In this document: piece by piece, positions 1 through 5,750 of the stretch
How positions within the stretch are numbered: position 1 is the first letter of the stretch
How the letters are laid out: each line of letters opens with the position of its first letter
The notes under the pieces: model-generated
Database searches by the model: none
Told to the model about the DNA's origin: nothing
Seen by the model: only the letters and a program-made list of their open reading frames with translations
Position numbers and translations under genes: made by a program
Origin: an uncultured Bacilli bacterium
GTDB lineage: Bacteria; Bacillota_I; Bacilli_A; RF39; UBA660
Length of the DNA stretch: 7,214 bases
Direction of reading: 5' to 3'
Assembly: GCA_947588865.1 (NCBI GenBank)
Contig: CANPYQ010000058.1
Span: forward strand, 1 to 7,214

Positions 1-73
1 CAAGCAAAAGATATTATAAATTATTCTCATGTCTTTTTCAATATTTAGGTGTTGCACTTCAAACAAAAATTTT
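1..73. mobile_element. Probable right end of an IS30-like insertion sequence (left flank)
   Basis: Positions 51-73 begin GTTGCACTTCA and finish AAAATTTT. The reverse complement of 7145-7167 is the same over 19 of 23 positions. From memory, IS30-family elements of Bacillota often have a GTTGCACTT-type motif on the inner side of their terminal repeat, which would put the element body to the left, outside the window. No complete transposase is visible: frame 1 is open from the edge to a TAG at 46-48 and frame 3 to a TAA at 102-104, and neither is recognisable. The conserved neighbour usually found upstream of ireB (alaS) is not here. The repeat itself is seen directly; the IS30 assignment is inference. 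Confidence 0.42.
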
Positions 74-88
74 CCTATACATAAATTC

Positions 89-117
89 TTTACAAATTTC
101 TTAAAACATGTTAAAAT
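89..117 (+). promoter_or_regulatory. Sigma-A promoter with extended -10 for the ireB operon
   Basis: A -35 box TTTACA at 89-94 is followed, after a 17-base spacer, by a -10 box TAAAAT at 112-117. A TG sits one base upstream of the -10 (109-110), giving an extended -10. Transcription should begin near 123-125. This rules out the in-frame ATG at 108, which overlaps the -10 region, as the ireB start. Confidence 0.75.
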
Positions 118-149
118 TGTATTGTATTCATAAAAGAGAGCGTGATAGT

Positions 150-395
150 GTGGAAGATACAAAAGTATACAATTCAAATGAATTTCAAAATGAGTATGTG
201 TCTGAGATTATTAATGAAGTAGCAAATATTTTAGAAGATAGAGGATATAATCCTGTCAACCAAATTGTAGGATATTTAATGAGTGGTGACCCTGGGTATA
301 TATCTAGTCATAAAGAGGCAAGAAACAAATTGACAACATTTGATAGAACTAAAATATTAGAAATATTAGTAAAAGATTTTTTGGATAACAGATGA
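150..395 (+). CDS. ireB: IreB family regulatory protein (UPF0297 / DUF965)
   Basis: Small cytoplasmic regulator of the family studied in Enterococcus faecalis, where IreB is phosphorylated on N-terminal threonines by the Ser/Thr kinase IreK (PASTA-type) and affects cell-wall stress and cephalosporin resistance. From the GTG at 150 the protein is 81 residues, the usual family length. The hallmark stretch is at residues 32-58 (RGYNPVNQIVGYL, SGDP, then SHKEARN). I chose GTG150 over the in-frame ATG at 108 because the latter lies in the promoter, the first residues from GTG (M-E-D-T-K-V-Y) match the family N-terminus, and a purine-rich AGAGAG lies about 9 bases upstream. Thr4 is placed like the phosphorylated threonines of the family. 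The stop overlaps the ruvX start in an ATGA. Family assignment is firm; regulation by a PASTA kinase in this organism is inferred. Confidence 0.93.
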   Translation: MEDTKVYNSNEFQNEYVSEIINEVANILEDRGYNPVNQIVGYLMSGDPGYISSHKEARNKLTTFDRTKILEILVKDFLDNR

Positions 396-820
396 GATAT
401 TTGGGTTTGGATCTAGGCACGCGTACATTAGGTATTTCTGTAAGTGACACTACAAAAACAATTGCGAATACTTTAAAAACAATTAGATTTAAAGAAAATA
501 GTTATAATGATTTGATACCAGAGTTAAAAGATATTATTGATGAATATGATATTTCAAAAATTATATTAGGTTTTCCTAAAAATATGAATAATACTGTTGG
601 TGATAGGTGTAAAATTACTATTGATTTTAAAGATATGTTAATTAAAAATTTTAATATAGAAGTTGTATTTCAAGATGAAAGATTAACTACTGTAGAAGCA
701 GAAAAATATTTACTGGAAGCCGATTTATCTAGAAAAAAAAGAAAAAATAAAATAGATTCAGTTGCGGCAAACATAATTCTTCAAGCATATTTAGATAGAG
801 AAAAAGGAGGAAAATTATGA
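392..820 (+). CDS. ruvX: RuvX/YqgF RNase H-fold nuclease (putative Holliday junction resolvase)
   Basis: The protein has 142 residues, normal for the YqgF/RuvX family. The RNase H-like fold motifs are all present: YLGLDLGTRTLGIS with the first catalytic Asp at residue 7, the GFPKNMN loop at 60-66, the DERLTT motif at 95-100 and the final acidic residue in KIDSVAA (Asp122). A basic stretch, RKKRKNK, at 114-120 precedes the last motif. Family members have been linked both to Holliday junction processing and, in other bacteria, to maturation of the 5' end of 16S rRNA, so the true substrate here is open. The gene overlaps ireB upstream and the DUF1292 gene downstream, each by 4 bases (ATGA), which implies translational coupling within the operon. 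Confidence 0.95.
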   Translation: MRYLGLDLGTRTLGISVSDTTKTIANTLKTIRFKENSYNDLIPELKDIIDEYDISKIILGFPKNMNNTVGDRCKITIDFKDMLIKNFNIEVVFQDERLTTVEAEKYLLEADLSRKKRKNKIDSVAANIILQAYLDREKGGKL

Positions 821-1104
821 AAGAAGAGACAATGACATTTAAAGTGATAAATGATGAGGGCAAAGAAGTAGAATGTGAGGTTTTATTTACATTTGAATCA
901 GACGAAACAAATAAAAATTATATAGTGTATACGGATAATACTGTAGATGAAGAAGGTAATACCAAAGTATATGCTTCAATTTATAATCCTAATGAAGATG
1001 AAAATAAATTATTACCAATAGAAACTGATAAAGAATGGAAAATTATTGAAACTGTATTAGATGAATTACAAAATGAAGCTCTAAATAATAATGCAGAAAG
1101 TTAA
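817..1104 (+). CDS. DUF1292 family protein (YrzB-like)
   Basis: This 95-residue acidic, soluble protein belongs to the DUF1292 family, called YrzB in Bacillus subtilis, which sits between ruvX and mltG across Bacillota. Visible family features are a central segment with conserved aromatics and K-Y-I-V-Y-T-D (33-40), the VYASIYNP strand (51-58) and the C-terminal L-P-I plus KEW-x-x-IE pattern (65-78). No enzymatic residues are apparent and the molecular function is unknown. A strong GGAGG at 806-810, inside the end of ruvX, gives the start. The constant position with ireB, ruvX and mltG suggests a housekeeping role linked to growth or envelope control, but that is only context. Confidence 0.92.
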   Translation: MKEETMTFKVINDEGKEVECEVLFTFESDETNKNYIVYTDNTVDEEGNTKVYASIYNPNEDENKLLPIETDKEWKIIETVLDELQNEALNNNAES

Positions 1105-1122
1105 AGAATAATTATATTCTTT
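1103..1122 (+). other. AU-rich hairpin between the DUF1292 gene and mltG
   Basis: A perfect 8-bp stem, AAAGAATA (1103-1110) with TATTCTTT (1115-1122), closes a 4-base ATTA loop and is followed by TATTTT. It begins in the stop codon of the DUF1292 gene and ends 6 bases before the mltG start. It has only one G-C pair, so it is at best a weak attenuator or terminator. It also occupies the place where a ribosome binding site would be expected. Confidence 0.5.
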
Positions 1123-1128
1123 TATTTT

Positions 1129-2199
1129 ATGAAAAAAATAATAGTTATTATTTTAAGTATTTTAGCTATTTTAATATTAGGTAGTTGTATATTTTACAAT
1201 TTAAATTTAAGAGCAGTAAGTAATGATTCTACTAAAATAGAATTTATGGTTGATAGTGGTAGTACTTATAACGATGTTATTTCAAAATTAAAAAAGGAAG
1301 GTTTAATTAGAAGTGAATTATGTTTTAAACTTTATATAAAATTTAATAAAGTAAATAGTGTAGAAGCAGGAAAATACCAACTTAGAAAAAATATGAGTGT
1401 TAAAGATATTGTAAATGAATTTTCAAAAGGGAATAAATATAATCCTGATGCCATAGTAATTACATTTAAAGAAGGAAAAAACATGAGAAGTATTGCTTCT
1501 ACTATTTCAAAGTATACAAATAATACTGAAGATGATGTATATAATTTACTTAATAATAAAGAGTATTTAGATTCGCTTATAGATAAATATTGGTTTATTG
1601 ATGAAAGTATATTGAACAGTAATATATATTATTCATTAGAAGGGTATTTATATCCGAATACATATGAATATAAAAATAAGAATGTATCAGTCGAAGAAAT
1701 ATTTAAATCTATGTTAGATGAAATGAATGAAAAGCTATCAGATTATAAAACTGATTTGTTAAGTAATGATTATACAATACATGAAATATTAACACTTTCT
1801 TCTATAGTGGAGTTAGAAGGCTCTAATAGTGATGATAGAGCAGGGATAGCTGGAGTATTTTATAATAGATTGAATAATAATTGGAGTTTAGGTAGCGATG
1901 TTACAACATATTATGCAGCTAAAATCGAACTTGATGAAAGAGATCTATATCAGTACGAAATAAATGATGAAAATGAATATAATACAAGAAGTCAACACTT
2001 GGCGGGTAAGTTACCTATAGGTCCTATATGTAATTCTAGTATTGAATCAATTAAAGCAGTTTTATATCCTAAAAAGAGTGATTATTTCTATTTTGTTGCA
2101 GATATAAATGGAAAAACTTATTTTTCAAAGACTTATGAAGAGCATTTAAATACTAGAAGAGATTTAATGGAAGCAGGATTATGGAATACATTCGATTAA
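1129..2199 (+). CDS. mltG: Endolytic murein transglycosylase MltG (YceG/YrrL family)
   Basis: Membrane-anchored lytic transglycosylase that cuts nascent glycan strands near the membrane and so sets strand length during wall growth. The 356-residue protein has a short basic N-terminus and a membrane segment at about 4-24, then a LysM-like region (about 38-110) and the catalytic YceG domain. The key motif is LSSIVELEG at 223-231. Glu228 aligns with the catalytic Glu of E. coli MltG (SIVEKE motif). Other family motifs follow: GVFYNRL (242-248), LGSDVTTYYA (254-263), YNTR (284-287), LPIGPICN (295-302) and YFVAD (321-325). The start is chosen because it gives the basic-plus-hydrophobic anchor directly. 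No Shine-Dalgarno sequence precedes it; an AU hairpin does. The 3' end overlaps the methyltransferase gene by 19 bases. Confidence 0.95.
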   Translation: MKKIIVIILSILAILILGSCIFYNLNLRAVSNDSTKIEFMVDSGSTYNDVISKLKKEGLIRSELCFKLYIKFNKVNSVEAGKYQLRKNMSVKDIVNEFSKGNKYNPDAIVITFKEGKNMRSIASTISKYTNNTEDDVYNLLNNKEYLDSLIDKYWFIDESILNSNIYYSLEGYLYPNTYEYKNKNVSVEEIFKSMLDEMNEKLSDYKTDLLSNDYTIHEILTLSSIVELEGSNSDDRAGIAGVFYNRLNNNWSLGSDVTTYYAAKIELDERDLYQYEINDENEYNTRSQHLAGKLPIGPICNSSIESIKAVLYPKKSDYFYFVADINGKTYFSKTYEEHLNTRRDLMEAGLWNTFD

Positions 2200-2765
2200 A
2201 AATAATTGAAGAATATGCAGAAAAATTTAATATACCTATAATGCAAAAAGATGGTATTAAATTTTTAACTGATTATATTAAGAAAAATAATATTAAAAAA
2301 ATATTAGAGATAGGTAGTGCTATCGGTTATTCAGCAATAAAAATGGCCTTAGTATCCGATGACATTAAAGTTACAACTATAGAAAGAGATAAAGAAAGGT
2401 TTGAAATAGCATTAAAAAATATTAGAGAATTTGATTTGAATGATAGAATTGACATAATATTGGGAGATGCGCTTGAAATTGATTTAAGTGATAAATATGA
2501 TTTGATATTTATTGATGCTGCAAAAGGTCAATATATCAAATTTTTTGAAAGATTTGATAGTAATTTAAATACTAAAGGTGCTATAGTTAGTGATAATTTA
2601 TCTTTTCATGGACTCGTAGAGGATGATTCCAAAACTAATAATAGGAATACGAAACAATTAGTAAAAAAGATCAGAAAATATATAGATTTTTTGAAAAGCA
2701 ATAAAGACTATGAAACTATATTCTATAAAATTGGTGATGGAATATCTGTATCAATAAAAAAATAA
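2181..2765 (+). CDS. trmR: SAM-dependent O-methyltransferase, TrmR-like (YrrM family)
   Basis: Class I methyltransferase of the O-methyltransferase family 3. B. subtilis TrmR (YrrM), encoded next to mltG, methylates 5-hydroxyuridine at position 34 of certain tRNAs to give 5-methoxyuridine. Family features are the PIMQKDG segment (19-25), the SAM-binding motif LEIGSAIGY (42-50), an acidic residue for the ribose in TIERD (Glu68), GDA (95-97), FIDAAKGQY (110-118, metal-binding Asp) and DN at 138-139. At 194 residues it is about 20 shorter than YrrM, all at the N-terminus. The start overlaps mltG by 19 bases, with GGAAG 7 bases upstream. The peptidase U32-type hydroxylation genes that often follow it are absent from this window, so the tRNA role rests on family and synteny. 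Confidence 0.85.
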   Translation: MEYIRLKIIEEYAEKFNIPIMQKDGIKFLTDYIKKNNIKKILEIGSAIGYSAIKMALVSDDIKVTTIERDKERFEIALKNIREFDLNDRIDIILGDALEIDLSDKYDLIFIDAAKGQYIKFFERFDSNLNTKGAIVSDNLSFHGLVEDDSKTNNRNTKQLVKKIRKYIDFLKSNKDYETIFYKIGDGISVSIKK

Positions 2766-2811
2766 TATTATATTTATTTAATAGTATATTTTAATATATA
2801 TTTTTTTATTG
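2752..2811 (+). terminator. Long AU-rich stem-loop at the end of trmR, possible terminator
   Basis: The arm CAATAAAAAAATA (2752-2764) is perfectly complementary to TATTTTTTTATTG (2799-2811). The stem continues inward as ATATTA (2765-2770) with TAATAT (2792-2797), interrupted by one bulged A at 2798, giving about 19 pairs around a 21-base loop. The arm overlaps the trmR stop codon. There is no T-run after the stem; the T-run is inside the right arm. It is therefore not a classic intrinsic terminator, and in such AT-rich DNA part of the pairing may be chance. Confidence 0.35.
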
Positions 2812-2822
2812 TATCACTCTTG

Positions 2823-2851
2823 TTGTTAAAATAAAGATTTTATGATATACT
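2823..2851 (+). promoter_or_regulatory. Sigma-A promoter with extended -10 for the small membrane protein and pilin-like unit
   Basis: TTGTTA at 2823-2828, a 17-base spacer, and TATACT at 2846-2851 preceded by TGA (2843-2845) form a near-ideal extended -10 promoter. The expected start of transcription is near 2858, about 22 bases before the ATG at 2881. It is the only strong promoter seen between trmR and the next genes and marks them as a separate unit. Confidence 0.75.
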
Positions 2852-2880
2852 AAAAATGTAAATATAAAATAGGTGATAAT

Positions 2881-3192
2881 ATGAATGCTGAAAATAGAAA
2901 AAATAATTTCAAATATTTAATAGTTATTATATTGTATATAATAGTAATTATCTTATCCATATTTTTTGTAATTGGTTTAAAAAATAAAAAAAATAATATA
3001 ATTGAAGAAAGAAAAAATAATAATTCAATAGAAGATACTACTAACCACAATAATTATCAGGATGATATTAACGATGACTCTATTAATTATAATGATAAAA
3101 ATTATGATAATATAACTGATGAATTTGATCTTGAAGAAAGTATAAAAGAAAATTATGAAGATGAAATAGGTATTTTAGATACTCTAAATTAA
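2881..3192 (+). CDS. Small single-pass membrane protein with acidic Asn-rich tail, unknown function
   Basis: I do not recognise a family for this 103-residue protein. It has a basic N-terminus (residues 1-11), one strongly hydrophobic helix at about 12-33, a short basic stretch (34-46), and then a low-complexity tail rich in Asn, Asp, Glu and Tyr to the end. By the positive-inside rule the N-terminus could be cytoplasmic with the acidic tail outside, but positive charge flanks both sides of the helix, so topology is unsure. AGGTGA at 2871-2876 serves as ribosome binding site, and a strong promoter lies just upstream. The pilin-like gene starts 18 bases after its stop, so the two are probably cotranscribed and may work together. 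The reverse-strand reading frame over this gene is a shadow of its AT-rich sequence. Confidence 0.7.
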   Translation: MNAENRKNNFKYLIVIILYIIVIILSIFFVIGLKNKKNNIIEERKNNNSIEDTTNHNNYQDDINDDSINYNDKNYDNITDEFDLEESIKENYEDEIGILDTLN

Positions 3193-3210
3193 AATATAGT
3201 GAGGTTAGTT

Positions 3211-4125
3211 ATGAAAAAAAATGGTTTTACATTAGTAGAATTATTGGGAGTTATGATTATACTTATGGTAATTTTTTTATTAGTATTCCCAAGTGTACAA
3301 AAAATCTTAGATGATAGTAAATCTACTACTTATCAAAAACAAATAAATACTATACTTGATGCATCATATAATTGGTCTTTATTAAATTCAAGTTCATTAC
3401 CGCAAAATAATGATGAAATATATATAACATTAAGTAACTTAAAACATGATGGATTAATAGATTCAAATTTAATAAATCCAGCCAATAAAAAACCTTTCTC
3501 TGACGATTTAGTTATAAGTATTACAAATGTTCAAAAAAATTATAGAAATAACAGTGAACATGCAAAGAAATATGGAGATTATCTGTATACAGTAATAATA
3601 GACCAAACTAACACAAATGATAAACCTATTATAGTTTTAAATGGTTTAACACCAGATTCATCGGGTAATTATATATCAATTGTAGATTTAAATGAAAAAG
3701 TAGAAAAAGTTTCCTATTCATCAACATCTAAAGATGGAATTGATTTAACAGATAAGGTAATAGTGCAAATTATGTATAATGAAAATGCTGTAAATAGTGT
3801 AGATACTAGTAAAATGGGTGTTTATAAAGAAATATATACAGTTGTGGATGATAATGGTTATTCATCTACAGTCATTAGGAATATTATTGTGGGTGATACC
3901 GAACTTCCAAAATTAACACTTCCATCTAATAATAAAATAAGTGTAAGTGATAAATATTTTGATTTAATGGATGGTGTAGTTTGTAAAGACAATAGTAATA
4001 TATGTGATGTAGAATCAAATGGCGAAATAAAATTTGGTGTTAAAGGTAAATATGTAATAGAATATACTGCTAAAGATCCATCTGGTAACACAACGACAAG
4101 CAGAAGGGTCATTACTGTTGAATAA
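3211..4125 (+). CDS. Type IV prepilin-like protein with two Ig-like (DUF5011-type) domains
   Basis: From the ATG at 3211 the protein has 304 residues. It begins MKKNG then FTLVELLGV: a short prepilin leader, the Gly-Phe cleavage site for a prepilin peptidase, and Glu at mature position 5, followed by a hydrophobic helix to about residue 28. The middle (about 40-110) has the look of a small pseudopilin head, including an L-I-N-P-x-N-K-K-P-F segment. Two Ig-like domains follow, about 138-228 (ending GVYKEIYTVVDDNGYSS) and 233-304 (ending GKYVIEYTAKDPSGNTTTSRRVITV). Both have the G-x-Y-x-x-x-Y-T-x-x-D-x-x-G pattern of DUF5011/Cry22Aa-type domains. Cys258 and Cys265 could form a small disulfide loop. 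I prefer ATG3211 because GAGGT (3201-3205) is its ribosome binding site; the in-frame GTG at 3199 would overlap that site. No peptidase, pilus ATPase or platform protein is encoded here. Confidence 0.85.
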   Translation: MKKNGFTLVELLGVMIILMVIFLLVFPSVQKILDDSKSTTYQKQINTILDASYNWSLLNSSSLPQNNDEIYITLSNLKHDGLIDSNLINPANKKPFSDDLVISITNVQKNYRNNSEHAKKYGDYLYTVIIDQTNTNDKPIIVLNGLTPDSSGNYISIVDLNEKVEKVSYSSTSKDGIDLTDKVIVQIMYNENAVNSVDTSKMGVYKEIYTVVDDNGYSSTVIRNIIVGDTELPKLTLPSNNKISVSDKYFDLMDGVVCKDNSNICDVESNGEIKFGVKGKYVIEYTAKDPSGNTTTSRRVITVE

Positions 4126-4132
4126 TAATAAC

Positions 4133-4161
4133 AAAAATAGAATAAAAATTATTCTATTTTT
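4133..4161 (+). terminator. Rho-independent terminator after the pilin-like gene
   Basis: A 13-bp perfect stem, AAAAATAGAATAA (4133-4145) with TTATTCTATTTTT (4149-4161), has a 3-base loop and a U-rich 3' arm. It begins 8 bases after the pilin-like stop codon. The A-run on its 5' side would let it also work on the other strand, although no gene is visible there. It separates the pilin unit from the CotH unit. Confidence 0.75.
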
Positions 4162-4164
4162 TAA

Positions 4165-4193
4165 TTTATGTGATATAATAGGTATCACATAAA
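4165..4193. promoter_or_regulatory. Extended -10 promoter inside an 11-bp inverted repeat, candidate operator
   Basis: TTTATGTGATA (4165-4175) and TATCACATAAA (4183-4193) are perfect inverted copies separated by 7 bases. The -10 box TATAAT (4174-4179), preceded by TGA (4171-4173), spans the left arm and spacer. No good -35 exists (the best is TTCTAT at 4152-4157, within the terminator stem), so the promoter relies on its extended -10. Transcription would start near 4186, inside the right arm, so the repeat is better read as a DNA-binding site for a dimeric repressor than as an RNA hairpin. The TGTGA and TCACA cores are 11 bases apart, not the 6 of a CRP site. The regulator is not encoded in the window. 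Confidence 0.65.
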
Positions 4194-4208
4194 CAAGGAG
4201 GTTATTAT

Positions 4209-5750
4209 ATGAATAATAGGAAAATTAAAAAAATTACATTTATAACATTAGTAACCTTCTTTATATTATTGATTATATATAGTATTTTTGGCTCATCTAT
4301 GTCATTTTCGAGTGTTGAAAACATAAAAAAATCAAGAATATTAAAAGAAGACCTTATTAGTTCTTTAAAAATAAATAATAGAGAAGCATTTTATGATAAA
4401 AATAGTAATACATATTTTTATACGGTTTCTGATAGATATGAAAATAAAAAATATGCTTTGAATTTACAACTTGAAAAGGGATATAAGTACAAAATTATAG
4501 ATAAAATTATAAATGTAATTAATGTAAATTATGATGATTATATTGATATTATTATTTATAATGATAAATATTACTATAATACAAAAATAAAATTAACTAA
4601 TGTTCCAATTATAAAGATAACAACTAACGATGAAATATCCAGAGAAGATACAAAATCTGAATTTACTTATATAAATTCAAATAGTAAAAATAATAAAGTC
4701 TATAGTAATGCAATGATTCATATTAGGGGAGCTTCTTCAGCATCATTTGATAAAAAATCTTATAAACTTGAGATGTATGACAATAAATTTATGGATGAAA
4801 AAGCAACTATAATTAGTGATTTTTATTATGGTTCTGATTTTATTTTGGATGCTGTTTATAGAGATCCATCTAAAATTAGGAATTTACTTTCAATACAACT
4901 TTGGAATGACATATCTAGTGATTTTACTAATGTAAGAGTATATAGCGAATTTGTTGAATTATTTATAAATAATGAATATAGAGGATTATATATTTTAACT
5001 GAACCGATAAATAGAAAAAAATTAGGTTTAGATAAAAGTAAAAATGATAATACAAGTGTTTTAATAAAATCAAATGATTGGAAAATAGTGGATAATAATA
5101 AAAATTTTGAAAATATTAGTGATGCTAATTATATGGGATTAGAAATTAAATATCCTAATGATAGTAAATATTTTCAAGTGATTTGGCAAAAATTTATTGA
5201 TAAAATATACGATTATTATAGTCCTGATACTGAAGTTACTTATAGTGTAATAAATAACGCTTTTAATTTAAATAATTATATAGATTTAATAATATTTAAT
5301 GCATTTATAAATAATTCAGATGGAAATATGGTAAAAAATAATTATTTTTATATGGAGGATTTAGATTCTAATGAAATATTTATTCAACCTTGGGATATGG
5401 AATATAGTTTTGGATTAGAATATCTAGATGATATAAATAAAAATTTAATAAAAAAAGTCCCAAGTGATTCTAATGAAATTTTAACTACCTTTAAACATCC
5501 GCATGCTGAAAATATAAATGAATTATTAATTGACAGATATTGGTCATTAAGAAAAAATATAATAACTGAAAAGTATTTTGACGATATACTGGATAATTAT
5601 TTACATGAATTAAATAAAGGAGTTGCTAAAAGAGACTCAAAAATTTGGTATGAATATGATATAGAAAAAGAAATTGAAGAAGTCAGAATTTGGATACATA
5701 AAAGAATAAAATATTTTGATGAATATGTGAGTGATTTAGAAGATGAATAA
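4209..5750 (+). CDS. Membrane-anchored CotH-family kinase-like protein
   Basis: This 513-residue protein has a basic N-terminus, a membrane anchor at about 8-27, a poorly conserved region (about 35-165) and a CotH kinase domain (about 166-505). Family motifs are RGASSASFDKKSYK (173-186, with the Lys pair expected to bind nucleotide), LDAVYRDPSKIRN (213-225), VELFINNEYRGLYILTEP (249-266), NNSDGNMVKNNYF (368-380) and PWDMEYSFG (394-402). Asp371 and Asp396 are spaced like the two aspartates required in B. subtilis CotH, a spore-coat kinase that phosphorylates CotB and CotG. Family members more often have Asp where Glu398 stands. The anchor predicts that the domain is on the outer face. A perfect AAGGAGGT (4195-4202) precedes the start. 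The gene overlaps the VTC gene by 8 bases and is the first of three. It is not evidently a spore protein, and its substrate is unknown. Confidence 0.85.
   Translation: MNNRKIKKITFITLVTFFILLIIYSIFGSSMSFSSVENIKKSRILKEDLISSLKINNREAFYDKNSNTYFYTVSDRYENKKYALNLQLEKGYKYKIIDKIINVINVNYDDYIDIIIYNDKYYYNTKIKLTNVPIIKITTNDEISREDTKSEFTYINSNSKNNKVYSNAMIHIRGASSASFDKKSYKLEMYDNKFMDEKATIISDFYYGSDFILDAVYRDPSKIRNLLSIQLWNDISSDFTNVRVYSEFVELFINNEYRGLYILTEPINRKKLGLDKSKNDNTSVLIKSNDWKIVDNNKNFENISDANYMGLEIKYPNDSKYFQVIWQKFIDKIYDYYSPDTEVTYSVINNAFNLNNYIDLIIFNAFINNSDGNMVKNNYFYMEDLDSNEIFIQPWDMEYSFGLEYLDDINKNLIKKVPSDSNEILTTFKHPHAENINELLIDRYWSLRKNIITEKYFDDILDNYLHELNKGVAKRDSKIWYEYDIEKEIEEVRIWIHKRIKYFDEYVSDLEDE

Noticed and set aside
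3..104. Reading frame open from the left edge to TAA at 102-104
   Set aside because: It runs through the terminal repeat and into the ireB promoter, and shows no recognisable family. It could be a transposase tail only up to the repeat, and that cannot be shown here.
393..820. Mycoplasma-type code (TGA as Trp)
   Set aside because: TGA ends ireB and ruvX at exactly the expected family lengths with ATGA overlaps, and TGG encodes Trp throughout.
2784..2807. Short TATAT/ATATA hairpin followed by seven T as a classic terminator of trmR
   Set aside because: The stem would be about five A-U pairs, too weak alone. The larger pairing 2752-2811 explains the same bases better.
2850..3050. 66-residue hydrophobic reading frame on the minus strand
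   Set aside because: It is antisense to the membrane-helix region of the gene at 2881-3192, has no ribosome binding site or promoter, and its hydrophobicity follows from A-rich codons read in reverse.
3199..3211. GTG at 3199 as start of the pilin-like gene
   Set aside because: It would add four residues before the canonical MKKNG leader, and it overlaps the GAGGT site that serves the ATG at 3211.
3858..4112. 84-residue reading frame on the minus strand
   Set aside because: It lies entirely within the Ig-domain coding part of the pilin-like gene, which has clear family motifs, and it shows no start signals.
4169..4189. CRP/FNR-type binding site, from the TGTGA and TCACA cores
   Set aside because: The cores are 11 bases apart instead of 6, about half a helical turn off, and the position over the -10 fits repression and not CRP-type activation.
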